Assembly (NCBI GenBank): GCA_001567275.1
Contig: LNBX01000026.1
Coordinates: 190,056-254,055, forward strand
Source: Bacteroidetes bacterium OLB10
GTDB lineage: Bacteria; Bacteroidota; Bacteroidia; AKYH767-A; OLB10
DNA: 64,000 nucleotides
Reading direction: 5' to 3'
Part shown: positions 1 to 10,038 of the stretch, one piece after another
Layout of the letters: the number at the start of each line of letters is the position of its first letter
Position numbering within the stretch: position 1 is the stretch's first letter
Program-made: the position numbers and the translations under genes
The notes under the pieces: model-generated
Told to the model about the DNA's origin: nothing
Seen by the model: only the letters and a program-made list of their open reading frames with translations
The model's database searches: none

Positions 1-93
1 AAGCTGTTTCACTTCTGCATAATGAAAACATTGCTTTCAATTATATTACCTCTTGTGAGTACGAGGGAAGGCTCTGTTAATACAAATAACACA

Positions 94-837
94 TCAGGCA
101 TTTCGCTGGCGAAATGCTTCAAATAAAATGACACCGGCAGCAACAGAAACATTCAGTGATGCTACGGTTTGTTTCATAGGTATGGTAATCTGCTCATCGG
201 CACGTTTGAGATATTCAGGCGAAATACCTTCTCCTTCACTGCCCATGATGATACAACACGGGTCTGCAAGATTCGCTTTGTAATAAGGCAAGGAGGCTTT
301 TTCAGTTGCAGCAAAAATTCTGATACCACTACCTTTCATATATTCCATAGCAAGTTTCAGATTTTTTTCGCGACAAACAGGAACAGAGTGAAGTGCACCG
401 GCAGATGTTTTTACGGCATCTGCATTAATTCTTGCAGAACCTTGTTCCGGAATAATAATGGCATGAACACCGGTACACAATGCAGTACGCGCAATGGCTC
501 CAAGGTTTCGCACATCTGTAACTCTGTCGAGCATAATAAAAAGCGGCAACTCACCCTTGTCGAAAATGAGAGGGATGAGGTCTTCCACTTGCTGATACTC
601 TACCAACGATAACCATGCTACTACTCCCTGATGATTTCCTCTGGTTACCTGCTGAATTTTGGGTAGCGGCACCAGCTGAAAAGGAATTTTTCTCTCTACA
701 AGAAGGTCCTTCAATTCAGTTATCAGCGGATTAGACAATCCCTGCTGCAGAATAATTTTTTCAATCTGCTTTCCGGCTTTCACTGCTTCAGCTACTGCAC
801 GTGTGCCATAAATATATTCCGTTTTCTTGTCAATCAT
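94..837 (-). CDS. rlmB: 23S rRNA (guanosine-2'-O-)-methyltransferase RlmB (SpoU/TrmH family)
   Basis: A 247-residue SPOUT methyltransferase that, in this family, 2'-O-methylates G2251 of 23S rRNA with SAM. The N-terminal substrate-binding part begins IYGTRAVAEAV. The C-terminal SpoU domain shows the three family motifs: LDRVTDVRNLGAIARTA (motif 1), IIMGSEGEGIS (motif 2) and IPMKQTVASLNVSVAAGV (motif 3), which form the knotted SAM site. A longer frame exists, but the ATG at 837 is preferred because AGGAGA lies just upstream (a rare clear Shine-Dalgarno in this window) and the protein aligns from there. The gene overlaps the 3' end of the GWxTD gene by 8 bases, so the two are probably co-transcribed and translationally coupled. 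Confidence 0.93.
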   Translation of the reverse strand: MIDKKTEYIYGTRAVAEAVKAGKQIEKIILQQGLSNPLITELKDLLVERKIPFQLVPLPKIQQVTRGNHQGVVAWLSLVEYQQVEDLIPLIFDKGELPLFIMLDRVTDVRNLGAIARTALCTGVHAIIIPEQGSARINADAVKTSAGALHSVPVCREKNLKLAMEYMKGSGIRIFAATEKASLPYYKANLADPCCIIMGSEGEGISPEYLKRADEQITIPMKQTVASLNVSVAAGVILFEAFRQRNA

Positions 838-2098
838 GTATATCTTCTCCTGAGATTCGTCCCTGCCGCCAGTTGTCAACAGCCATATACCATACAGGCT
901 CATAACTTGCTGACCTTACCAATACAAAATCATTGTCGGTAAAAGGGTTATTTATTTTTTGAAATGAAAAACTGAGTGCGCCATAACCTCTGTACGTTCC
1001 ATACTCCCAATATTCTGCTTCAGCGGTGCGATACACCGTTTTAGGAGGTCCGAAAACTAAGTATATCATTCCTCTGTCTGTTTTCCATCCTTCCAGATAG
1101 GAGGTAAAAAAGCGATTCGCATTTTGCATGCGCGTATAAAACATACGTATTAAAAATCGTGCACGCTCTTTGCTTCCTGAAACTTTTATCCAGAAATCGT
1201 CCACTGCAGCTTTTTTATCGTCAGCACTCATCAACTCATCGTATTCCTTTGCAGTAGTCAGATAACGCAAAGCTTCAATTAGCAGATTGGTGTTGGTGAC
1301 CTCTGGATAAGACTCATCAAAATGAAATAAAGTAGCACCTGATTTTATCATCGTATCAAACTGCAGATGATAAATTCCGTATCTCAAAGGGTTGATATTA
1401 AATTTACCGTTGTTGTCTGCACTTACACTGTAACTGCTGTCAGAAGTGTAGCTGAATATCTGCGGAGGTTTGGTGCTGAATGGCGGCAAAGCAACCGGAT
1501 ATTCCCTGAAAAAACATCGAACCCACATTTCAGATGTTCCTTCGTAATCAGAAACAGATAAGTTATTGCTGAATGCATTATTTATTACACTGCTGAACAA
1601 AGGAAAATTGTCGTTGTCGGCTCTGATATCAAAATCCTGCCTGCTTTGCTTGCTTACATCCACATCTATAAACGATTCTTTGAAAGAGCCACGGTTCAAA
1701 TCATTCAGACGTAATGCAAGCAAACAATTTTGTTTTGGATGGCGAAAACCGAACGACTTGATAACAATGGCATTTGAATCGTTGCTATAGGGTGGCGAAA
1801 ATGAAACCGACAGGCTGTCAATAATTTTTTTGCTTTCATAAGACTGGAAAAATATAAAACGCAAACTAAAGTCTGCTTTCATTTCACCATCATCGCTGCG
1901 TTTGTACAAGATATCAGCCACAGGCAACCGGAGATACAACGTACTGCTGTCGGCAGATTCATGTACGATAGCATATTGAGGTTTCAGCCATGAAGGGTCA
2001 TCGCGATATTGCCAACTTAAATCGGAATTACTTATCCGGTGTAATCCACTGCATGCTGCCAGAGAGAAAACTAAAAAAGAAAATAATAGTCTATTCAC
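830..2098 (-). CDS. GWxTD domain lipoprotein
   Basis: A predicted lipoprotein of about 422 residues. It has a short signal peptide ending in the lipobox LAAC (Cys16 from the GTG start), a long middle region of probable beta structure, and near residue 340 the motif EGWKTDRGMIYLVFGPP that defines the GWxTD domain, common in Bacteroidota and of unknown function. The frame can open at a TTG (2110) or a GTG (2098). GTG is preferred because it gives a compact signal peptide and follows AGAGAG, but the choice is uncertain. The start lies inside the end of rmuC and the end overlaps the start of rlmB, giving a tight rmuC-GWxTD-rlmB unit. The function of the lipoprotein is unknown; an envelope role is inferred only from the lipobox. 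Confidence 0.8.
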   Translation of the reverse strand: MNRLLFSFLVFSLAACSGLHRISNSDLSWQYRDDPSWLKPQYAIVHESADSSTLYLRLPVADILYKRSDDGEMKADFSLRFIFFQSYESKKIIDSLSVSFSPPYSNDSNAIVIKSFGFRHPKQNCLLALRLNDLNRGSFKESFIDVDVSKQSRQDFDIRADNDNFPLFSSVINNAFSNNLSVSDYEGTSEMWVRCFFREYPVALPPFSTKPPQIFSYTSDSSYSVSADNNGKFNINPLRYGIYHLQFDTMIKSGATLFHFDESYPEVTNTNLLIEALRYLTTAKEYDELMSADDKKAAVDDFWIKVSGSKERARFLIRMFYTRMQNANRFFTSYLEGWKTDRGMIYLVFGPPKTVYRTAEAEYWEYGTYRGYGALSFSFQKINNPFTDNDFVLVRSASYEPVWYMAVDNWRQGRISGEDIHD

Positions 2099-3420
2099 CT
2101 GCTCTCTCAATTATGGGTCCCGGTAATGATTTGGCAGCCTTAGCTCCAAGGTCTTTCATTTTTTGTGCACGGCTCACCAGATTGCCTGTTCCGTCAGTCA
2201 GTTTTTTCATTGCCTCCACATAGTCTTCTTTTGCTCCGTCCATTTTTTTACCGATTGAAATCAAATCGCTGACAAACGACACTAGTTTGTCATACATCTT
2301 CCCTCCTTCTTCGGCAATCTGTAATGCATTTTTCACCTGACGCTCGTGCTTCCAGATGGATGCCACTGTGCGCAAGGTGGCAAGTAAGGTGGTAGGGCTT
2401 ACAAGAACAATTTTTCGCTCCCAAGCATAGCTGTACAAATCTTTATCGAACTGCATGGCAAAACTGAAAGCAGATTCGACAGGCATAAAAAGGATTACAA
2501 AATCGGGAGTACTGAACCCGTTGGCAGTATGGTAACTTTTATCACTAAGCTGTTTGATATGATTGCGCACTGACTGTACGTGCTGCGATGCAAACTGTTC
2601 CCGCAATGTATCATCTTCAGCCGACAGATACTCGTTGTATGCAACCAGCGAAACTTTGGAATCAATAATCAGATGTTTGTTGTCAGGAAGATAAACAATG
2701 ACATCAGGTTTTATTCTTTCGCCATCATCATTCATTGTATTAACCTGCGTTTTATATTCCTGGTCTTTAATCAATCCTGATGATTCAAGAATTTTTTCCA
2801 ACACCAGTTCGCCCCAGTTGCCCTGCATCTTGTTGTCGCCTTTGAGTGCTGTGGCCAGATTATTGGCTTCGGCACTAAGTTGTTTGTTCAGATCCAACAG
2901 GTTGTTGATTTGTGTTTTCAGCGAAATGCGTTCATCCGATTCTGTCTTATATGCTTTCTCAACTTTGTCTTCAAAGTTTTTTTATTTTTTCTTTTAGCGG
3001 ATTGAGAATGATATCAAGATTGACTTTATTCTGCTCAGTAAACTTATGGCTTTTCTCCTCAAGAATTTTATTGGCAAGGTTTTCAAACTCCGTCTTAAGT
3101 TTTTGCTGCATCTGTTCCAACTCCAGCTTCTGTTCATTCATCCGTTTAACAGCTTCCTCATATCTTGTTTGTGCTGTAGCTAGGTCGTTGGTGAGTTTTA
3201 AAGTATGGTTACGCTCCTCTGACAACATCTGATCAGTTTTTTGCTGAGATAATTGCAACTGACTCACAGATGCTTTAAGTGATTCATTCTGTTTTTCCAG
3301 TTCTACAGCTTTCTGATGCGCGTTGTTGAGGTTGGAGGAAAATAAACGCTGTACAACAATATAGGCAATTGCTGCTGTGAGTAAAATGGTTATTAAAATA
3401 TACACTATCATCATTTGCAT
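2091..3420 (-). CDS. rmuC: DNA recombination protein RmuC, split by a frameshift
   Basis: RmuC proteins limit DNA inversions and carry a PD-(D/E)XK-like nuclease fold. The N-terminal piece (3420 to about 2977) has one membrane helix (MMIVYILITILLTAAIAYIVV) and a long coiled coil. The C-terminal piece (about 2976 to 2091) has the family core GNWGELVLEKILE, KPDVIVYLPD and IIDSKVSLVAY, and a typical end (AAKSLPGPI). The pieces are in different frames. The junction is an A7 run (2977-2983) followed by CTT-TGA on the coding strand. Removing one base restores a continuous protein of about 442 residues (FEDKVEKAYKTESDER across the join). A homopolymer error is likeliest; a prfB-type +1 shift is discussed under findings. 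Start ATG 3420 lies about 4 bases after a -7 box, so the mRNA may be leaderless. Confidence 0.85.
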
Positions 3421-3424
3421 TACA

Positions 3425-3432
3425 CAAAGGTA
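3425..3432 (-). promoter_or_regulatory. -7 box TACCTTTG of rmuC operon
   Basis: On the minus strand TACCTTTG matches the Bacteroidota sigma-ABfr -7 consensus TAxxTTTG. The predicted transcription start falls at or next to the rmuC ATG (3420), which argues against the longer frame start at 3438 and suggests a leaderless or nearly leaderless message. No clear -33 TTG is seen. Confidence 0.5.
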
Positions 3433-3534
3433 AGGCATTACGATGAATCGGTAAAACCATGAAGCAAAGTGTACTTAACCGACTTCGGTCTGAGACTGAA
3501 TTATTTTATCAGACAACAATCAAACGATTCCATT

Positions 3535-6500
3535 TTATCGAACCAGTGTAACGTGGCCGACCATCTTATGCATTTTTCCGAATACGTCTTTGGCAACCAC
3601 AGTATAGACGTAAACATCCTGTTTAGCCTGAACCGATTTACCTTTTACGCGTCCATCCCATCCATGATTTTCGCCTTCATAAATCAATTCGCCCCAGCGG
3701 TCATGTATCATCAGCGTATAGTTGATGATGTTGATACCTTTGATGTCAAACTCTTCGTTGTGTCCGTCATTATTCGGAGTAAATGCATTAGGAATAAAGA
3801 ATGTTGTGATTGGTGCAATGTAAACTTTATCATAAGCACTGTCGCGACAACCGAATGAATTAACCACTATGAGGCTCACATCATACCATCCTGTATCGCC
3901 ATAAGCATGTTGCGGACTGAACTCAAATGATGTATGTCCGTCACCAAAAGTCCAATCCCATGTATTGGCTCCCACACTCTGATTTACAAAATTGATGACA
4001 GGGTTGAGAATATTTGTCTCACGCGGATCGGGAGTAAATGCTGCAATCGGGCTTGGATAAACTGTAACAGCATTCTCAACGGTGTCGGTATTTACGCAGC
4101 CATATTCAGAAGTAACGGTTAACACCACATTATAAACTCCGGTTTGAGAATATATGTTAACAGGATTCTGCAATGTATCTCCGTTGCCGTCACCAAAATT
4201 CCAGTTCCATTGCACGATATTGCCATCTGCTCCCTGTGAATAATCATAGAACTGCACTGGCAAAGGTCCGCAACCGGCATGGCTGCTTTGCTGAAACTGT
4301 GCAACAGGATTGGCATGAATGGTAACAAATCCCTGTATGGAGTCAATACATCCCTGATCGGAAATGGCAGTGAGTGTTACCAGATAATTTCCTGCAGGAG
4401 AATAAGTATGTGAAGGATTCTCTGCCTGTGATGAAGCACTGTCGCCAAAGTTCCAGCTATATCCTGTTATAACCCCGGAAGGGATGGTACTGTAGTTCTG
4501 GAATTGAACAGGAGCACCCTCGCAACCGGGACCTCCGGTAAATGAAGCAACAGGATTAGGATAAACTTCTACCTGAGCAGAATCGCGTGAAACGCAACCA
4601 TTGGTATCCTGAACTGTGAGTGAAATCCAGTATGTGCCTGCAGTAGTATATGAATGTACAGGAGAAGACTGATTGGAGTAATAACCATCACCAAAACTCC
4701 AGAGCCAGATATCATTCATTGCAGCTGAAGGAGAAATATCTGTCATTGATATAGATACATTCTCACAATTATTCATGGTGTAAATCTGTGGCTCAGGCAA
4801 GCGGTATATTTCCACTGAATCGCGATATAAATCTGTACAACCGTGGTTTGACATGATACGAAGTTGCACTGGATATACTCCATCATTTGCATAAGTATGT
4901 AAAGGGTTTTTGCTGGTAGAAGTAACACCGTCACCAAAGTCCCAGTTCCATGAAACAATCAATCCGTTGTTGATGGTACTCATATCATGGAATGAAGTCT
5001 GTTTCTTTCTGCAAACATCATCAGCAGTAAAATAAGCAGTTGGAGGAGTATAAATCTCAACAGGCTGACTGATGGAAGCAGTACATCCGTTACCTGAAAC
5101 TATTTGCAGTGATACCGTATAGTTGCCCGGCTGAGCATAAATATGAGAAGGACTTTGCTGACCTGATATAGCACTGTCACCAAAATTCCAGAGATAACTC
5201 ATCATATTTCCTGAAGCTATTGTTGACTGATTCAGGAAGTGTGTGGTATCACCAAAGCAAATAGGTGATGCCGTGAACTGAGGAACAGGAAGTGGATTAA
5301 CAGTTACAACAGATTCGAATAATCCGGTGCAGCCATTGGCATCAGTTATGGTAACACTGTAGGTTCCCTGAGCGGATACAGTAATTGTTTGCGAAGTTGC
5401 TCCATTAGACCAAAGGAATGATGATCCGGGATTTCCTGCATCGAGTACTGTTGATTGTCCATCGCATAACATAACATTGGTGGAGTTGTTCACTATCGAA
5501 TCGCCACCTACCGTAACAGTTGCTTCACCATAGCCTGTGCAGCCATTGGCAGTGGTAACAATTACACCATAAGTCCCTGCTGTTGAAACCTGAATACTTT
5601 GTGTCACTTCACCATTAGGAGTCCATTGATAAGTTGAACCCGGATAACCTGCATCCAGTGTAGCGCTGTAACCCATACATACAAATGTATTGCTGAGAGA
5701 AACAACCGGTGAAGGCATTACATTCACCATAATGGTATCATTAGATTTACAGCCATTTAAATCTGTAACTTCTACGAGGTACTGGGTGTTTGTCTGTGGT
5801 GTAACATAAATGATTGCAGTAGTATCGCCAGTTGGATACCAAGTGTAATTACTTCCTCCTGAAGCCTGCAATGCTACTGTCATTCCACTGCAGATGCTGA
5901 TATCAGGTGTTGACTGCACAATGGGTAACGGATTCACTGTAACCAGTACTGAGTCGGTTGCAGTGCAACCATTGGCACCTGTAACAGTAACAAAGTACCA
6001 TGTTGAAATAGCAGGTGAAACCGTTATGGATGCTGTCGTTTGTGATCCCGGAGACCAAACATAACTTACACCTCCTGATGCCTGAAGTGATACGTTGCTG
6101 CCCTGACAAATTGTTTGATTGCTTCCTGCATCAGCAGCAGGAAGTGGCAATACATTCACACGAACACTGTCGTGCGCTACACAATTATTTGTATCGGTAA
6201 CTGTAACATAACAGGTAACAGAAGACTGCGGATTAAATGTTATTGAACTTGAATTACCGGAAACTGGTGACCACTGATACTGATTGCCACCGGTTGCTGT
6301 AAGCGTTACCGGTTCGCCAAAACATGTATTTTGATTTATACCTGCATCAGCAACAGGCAATGCATAAACAGTAACAGGCTTTTGAATGGTATCGCTGCAG
6401 CCATAAGCAGTTTGAATAATTAACTGAGCCACATAATTACCACTCTGTGCATATTGCATGGTTGGATTCTGTGCATTAGAACTTGTTGCATTTCCGAAAT

Positions 6501-9500
6501 TCCAGTTCCAGGAGTTGATATTGTTACCACTCACTGCAGAAAGGTCGCTGAAGGAAGTTTGTTGACCAAGACACACAGGCTGAACAGCGAAGTCTGCAAC
6601 AGGAAGAGGATAAACAGTAACAGGTTTGCGGATGCTGTCCACACAACCACCTGATGAATTCGCAATTAAAGTTACTGTGTAATTTCCATCAAGTGAATAG
6701 CTGTGTGTGGGTGATGTAAGTGATGACGTATCGCCATCATCAAAATTCCATGTGTAAGAAGAAATGGCTCCTGCATTTACAGTAGAAGTATTGGTAAATG
6801 CTATTGCAGAACCTGCACAGGCATTAGCAGCAGTAAAGTTTACAACAGGCAACGGATACACCGTTATAGCCTGTGCAACTGAATCAGAACAACCGGCAGC
6901 AGATGTTGCAACCAAACTTATCTGATAAGTTCCCGGAGCAGCAAAATTGTGTGACGGATTTTGCTGAAGTGAAGTATTGCCATCACCAAAATTCCACTGC
7001 CATGAAGTAATGTTTCCTGAGCTTATTGAACTTGCATCAATAAATCCTGCTGCATGATTAATACAAATATCCTGAGGAGTAAATGCTGCCTGAGGAAGTG
7101 GATTTACGATAACATCGGTCACCAATGCAGCGGTACATCCGTGAATGTTTGTAATCGTTACAGTATATTGTCCTGCAGCGGCTGCCAAAATAGTTTGTGT
7201 AGTTGCACCATTCGACCATAAATAAGTATTACCCGGATTTCCTGCATCAAGAACCGTTGTTTGTCCCTGGCATAACTCCACATTTGTATTAGTGTTAGTT
7301 ATAGTGCCGCCCGGTGTTACCTGCACTGTCTGAGTTGCCGTGCAACCATAAGCATTGGTAACAGTGACTGTATAATTTCCTGGTGTGGTAACATCTATTG
7401 ATTGCGTGATAGCTCCTGTTGACCATTGATATGTTGAGCCGATATTACCTGCATCAAGAGTAGTAAATGTTCCCGGACATACGAAGGTTGCAGGAATATT
7501 CAGAACAGGATTTGGATTCACTGTTACAACAGATGATGTTACAGCAGAACAACCATTGGCATCCGTAACTGTTACACTGTAAGTTGTAGTTGATGTAGGA
7601 TTAACTGTAATGGTTGAAGTTGAATTACCGGTTGGACTCCAGCTATACGAAGTACCACCCGATGCAGTTATAGTTGCTGACTGCCCCTGACAAATCATCT
7701 GATTAGGTGAAATAACAGCAACAGGCAATGGATTTACATTAACCATCACCGTGTCTGTTGCAGAGCAACCACTGGCATCGGTCACAGTCACAGTGTAAAC
7801 ACCCGATGTTGCCGGACTCACAGTAATTGGATTCGATGTCTGGCCATTACTCCACTGATAGGTTTGACCACCGGTGGCAGTAAGTACCACAGACTGACCA
7901 AGGCACAGTGAGGTATTTGCTCCCGCATCAGCAACCGGAGGAGGAGAAATACTGATATTCTGCGAAATGGTGCTTGTACAACCATTAGCAGAAGTTACTG
8001 TAAGAGTAACTGCGTAAATACCGGATGAGTTATACGTGATGGAAGTATCCATAGCTGTGGAAGTAACTCCATTTCCAAAATCCCAGAAATAAGAGATGAT
8101 ATTTCCACCGGAAGTATTATTCAATGTAAATGTGCTCCCCACACACGTTGCCATTCCGTTCAGATTGAATGCAGCAACAGGAGAAGGTTCAATTTCTACC
8201 GTATCCGCATAAACACCTACACACCCATTTGCATCTGTAACTGTTAAGGTGATGACATAGTTTCCTGAATCAGAATAACTGACAGTTGGATTCTGTTGTG
8301 TTGATGTTTGCCCATTGCCAAAGTTCCAATCCCATGAAGAAATTGTTCCGGGAGTGGTATTGTTTATTGTAACTGCATTACCTGCACATCCCGGCTGAAC
8401 AGTGAATAACGGTTCGGGCAATGGCGAAATGGTAACAGGCTGCATGATGGTATCAAGACAACCCAGATTGGTTTCTACGACAAGAGTAACATTATAAGTT
8501 CCCTGACCCGGGAAAGTATGAATGGGGTTTTGATCAAAAGAAGTAGTGCTGTCGCCAAAATCCCAGTACCATCCGATGATGTTGCTACCCGAAACTGTTG
8601 ACTGATCCTGAAACTGAACCGGTGAGTTGGGACATGCATTGATATAAGTAAATGCTGCAGTAGGGAATGAGATATAATGCACCTCTACAGTATCCGTAGC
8701 CGAACACATACCATCGCTCACTGTTACTATATATGTGCCCGGTGCAACAGTTTGTGTAGGGTTGGTAAATCCGTTGCTCCACTGATATGTATAAGGACCT
8801 CCGGTACCTCCTGATGCAGTGGCTGTGATTGTTGCAAGATCACTGCAGGTAACATACTGATCAGGTCCTGCGTCAACATTAACACCAACAACTGTCAGAC
8901 AATAAGAATAAATCTGGCTTCCAAGCCAGGGACAGTTATCATCCGTTACTTTAACCGTAAAGCAATGTGGAGTTGCACTGATATCAGAATTATCGGGAGT
9001 CCAGCAGAACGTACCTGTAGGATGTGGAGTGCCTGCTGAAGTAAATGTAGCTCCTGTTACAGAACTATCGTAGCTTAGCGTTACTGTTTGTCCAACATCA
9101 GGATCGTTGGAATAGATATCGAAACAATAAGGTTCATTAGCACAGATAGTAGCAGAAAACTGATTCGTTCCATTAATTCCGGTAAGGGTTGGCAAGTCAT
9201 TATTACAGTTAATCACAGTAACCTGAATATCGCGCTCTACTGATCCTATTAACATTCCATTGCGATATTCCTGTACCAAAACTGCCATCACCGTTACGTC
9301 CAGTTGTGTTGGTGTCATACAAATATCACCTGTAGTAGTATTAAATGAAACAGGTGGACTTGAAGTGAGTGGATTGGTAGCACTAAAAGGCGGAATGTAG
9401 TTTACTGTAGTACTTGCATCCTGCATAGGTGTTATCAAAGAATAAACAAGAGAATCACCATCGGCATCATAGGCACCATGATTAAAACACAATTGCTGAC

Positions 9501-10038
9501 CTAAACAAGCAAAAGGAACGGGCTTATTGCTGAAAACCGGTGAAGTATTGCAAGTAACAACTGTATTATTCAGAGTGGCATAAATGTAGAATGTATTGGT
9601 AAGTGGTGTAGTAATAGTGTTGATGGCAGCATTACGGCAACAAAGATCATAGCTGAACGTCCAGTCAACACATTGCATTGGCAGATTGACAATTCCTTCA
9701 TATATCCATTCCTGAATACCAGTAAACACACCACCTCTGCATGTAGAAAGTGCATTGGGGCATAATGGAGATATTTCTACTCCTGTTCCGGGAATAGGAT
9801 AAAGTCGCTTGTTAAAACTCTGACCACATGATGCAGAACTTACTTTCACATCAACATAACCGGGAGCGTTGATGCCAATGCAATCCCTGTAAAATGAAAC
9901 ACGGATTTTATAATTATTTCCACCGACACACTCGTAAGTGAGGTCGGCACCCATGCTGTGCGTGGCCAGGCTTTGCTTGCAAAACATGAGCGTAACCAGC
10001 AGCGAAACTAAAATCTTCAGACGTAAACGTGTGCTCAT
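3535..10038 (-). CDS. Giant PKD/Ig-like repeat adhesin with T9SS type B sorting domain
   Basis: A secreted 2167-residue protein. A signal peptide (LLVTLMFCKQSLA) is followed by a Cys-rich N-terminal region (about 25-385) typical of Bacteroidota surface proteins. Then come, approximately: Ig-like 1 (385-455), PKD 1-3 (457-700), Ig-like 2-5 (700-980), PKD 4-6 (980-1230), Ig-like 6-10 (1230-1585), PKD 7-12 (1585-2060), and a gliding-motility-associated C-terminal domain (2075-2167; FIPNAFTPNNDGHNEEF, HDRWGELIYEG, ends GHVTLVR). PKD units carry W-x-W-x-FGDG; Ig-like units carry C-x-GQ, YxWS and NGC. The C-terminal domain is the type B signal that sends cargo through the type IX system. A role in adhesion or motility is inferred. 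The gene stands alone with its own promoter. It contains a duplicated Ig4-5/Ig9-10 block. Confidence 0.92.
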   Translation of the reverse strand: MSTRLRLKILVSLLVTLMFCKQSLATHSMGADLTYECVGGNNYKIRVSFYRDCIGINAPGYVDVKVSSASCGQSFNKRLYPIPGTGVEISPLCPNALSTCRGGVFTGIQEWIYEGIVNLPMQCVDWTFSYDLCCRNAAINTITTPLTNTFYIYATLNNTVVTCNTSPVFSNKPVPFACLGQQLCFNHGAYDADGDSLVYSLITPMQDASTTVNYIPPFSATNPLTSSPPVSFNTTTGDICMTPTQLDVTVMAVLVQEYRNGMLIGSVERDIQVTVINCNNDLPTLTGINGTNQFSATICANEPYCFDIYSNDPDVGQTVTLSYDSSVTGATFTSAGTPHPTGTFCWTPDNSDISATPHCFTVKVTDDNCPWLGSQIYSYCLTVVGVNVDAGPDQYVTCSDLATITATASGGTGGPYTYQWSNGFTNPTQTVAPGTYIVTVSDGMCSATDTVEVHYISFPTAAFTYINACPNSPVQFQDQSTVSGSNIIGWYWDFGDSTTSFDQNPIHTFPGQGTYNVTLVVETNLGCLDTIMQPVTISPLPEPLFTVQPGCAGNAVTINNTTPGTISSWDWNFGNGQTSTQQNPTVSYSDSGNYVITLTVTDANGCVGVYADTVEIEPSPVAAFNLNGMATCVGSTFTLNNTSGGNIISYFWDFGNGVTSTAMDTSITYNSSGIYAVTLTVTSANGCTSTISQNISISPPPVADAGANTSLCLGQSVVLTATGGQTYQWSNGQTSNPITVSPATSGVYTVTVTDASGCSATDTVMVNVNPLPVAVISPNQMICQGQSATITASGGTSYSWSPTGNSTSTITVNPTSTTTYSVTVTDANGCSAVTSSVVTVNPNPVLNIPATFVCPGTFTTLDAGNIGSTYQWSTGAITQSIDVTTPGNYTVTVTNAYGCTATQTVQVTPGGTITNTNTNVELCQGQTTVLDAGNPGNTYLWSNGATTQTILAAAAGQYTVTITNIHGCTAALVTDVIVNPLPQAAFTPQDICINHAAGFIDASSISSGNITSWQWNFGDGNTSLQQNPSHNFAAPGTYQISLVATSAAGCSDSVAQAITVYPLPVVNFTAANACAGSAIAFTNTSTVNAGAISSYTWNFDDGDTSSLTSPTHSYSLDGNYTVTLIANSSGGCVDSIRKPVTVYPLPVADFAVQPVCLGQQTSFSDLSAVSGNNINSWNWNFGNATSSNAQNPTMQYAQSGNYVAQLIIQTAYGCSDTIQKPVTVYALPVADAGINQNTCFGEPVTLTATGGNQYQWSPVSGNSSSITFNPQSSVTCYVTVTDTNNCVAHDSVRVNVLPLPAADAGSNQTICQGSNVSLQASGGVSYVWSPGSQTTASITVSPAISTWYFVTVTGANGCTATDSVLVTVNPLPIVQSTPDISICSGMTVALQASGGSNYTWYPTGDTTAIIYVTPQTNTQYLVEVTDLNGCKSNDTIMVNVMPSPVVSLSNTFVCMGYSATLDAGYPGSTYQWTPNGEVTQSIQVSTAGTYGVIVTTANGCTGYGEATVTVGGDSIVNNSTNVMLCDGQSTVLDAGNPGSSFLWSNGATSQTITVSAQGTYSVTITDANGCTGLFESVVTVNPLPVPQFTASPICFGDTTHFLNQSTIASGNMMSYLWNFGDSAISGQQSPSHIYAQPGNYTVSLQIVSGNGCTASISQPVEIYTPPTAYFTADDVCRKKQTSFHDMSTINNGLIVSWNWDFGDGVTSTSKNPLHTYANDGVYPVQLRIMSNHGCTDLYRDSVEIYRLPEPQIYTMNNCENVSISMTDISPSAAMNDIWLWSFGDGYYSNQSSPVHSYTTAGTYWISLTVQDTNGCVSRDSAQVEVYPNPVASFTGGPGCEGAPVQFQNYSTIPSGVITGYSWNFGDSASSQAENPSHTYSPAGNYLVTLTAISDQGCIDSIQGFVTIHANPVAQFQQSSHAGCGPLPVQFYDYSQGADGNIVQWNWNFGDGNGDTLQNPVNIYSQTGVYNVVLTVTSEYGCVNTDTVENAVTVYPSPIAAFTPDPRETNILNPVINFVNQSVGANTWDWTFGDGHTSFEFSPQHAYGDTGWYDVSLIVVNSFGCRDSAYDKVYIAPITTFFIPNAFTPNNDGHNEEFDIKGINIINYTLMIHDRWGELIYEGENHGWDGRVKGKSVQAKQDVYVYTVVAKDVFGKMHKMVGHVTLVR
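5290..5710 (-). repeat. Intragenic duplicated block, copy B (Ig-like 9-10)
   Basis: Encodes two adjacent Ig-like modules whose key strings are TFVC, LDAGYPGSTYQW, NVMLCDGQSTVLDAGNPG and LWSNGATSQTI, followed by VNPLP and a run of PKD modules. It mirrors copy A at about 7095-7512 in the same order. Boundaries are approximate. Confidence 0.7.
7095..7512 (-). repeat. Intragenic duplicated block, copy A (Ig-like 4-5)
   Basis: Encodes TFVC, LDAGNIGSTYQW, NVELCQGQTTVLDAGNPG and LWSNGATTQTI in the same order as copy B and, like it, is followed by VNPLP and PKD modules. The shared module order indicates duplication of a multi-module segment rather than single-domain expansion. Confidence 0.7.

Noticed and set aside
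1..93. Search for a gene start or RNA in the first 93 bases
   Set aside because: No frame, hairpin or promoter box that I could support.
98..117. Palindrome GCATTTCGC...GCGAAATGC at the 3' end of rlmB considered as a terminator
   Set aside because: The stem is good, but it lies within codons before the stop and is not followed by a T-run on the minus strand.
3440..3534. Possible terminator between the adhesin and rmuC
   Set aside because: Only a 4-bp stem (ACCG/CGGT) is visible, without a T-run.
3535..10038. Tandem repeats in the adhesin gene considered as CRISPR or satellite DNA
   Set aside because: The repeats are in frame protein modules of 70-85 residues with diverged DNA, not short identical repeats with spacers.
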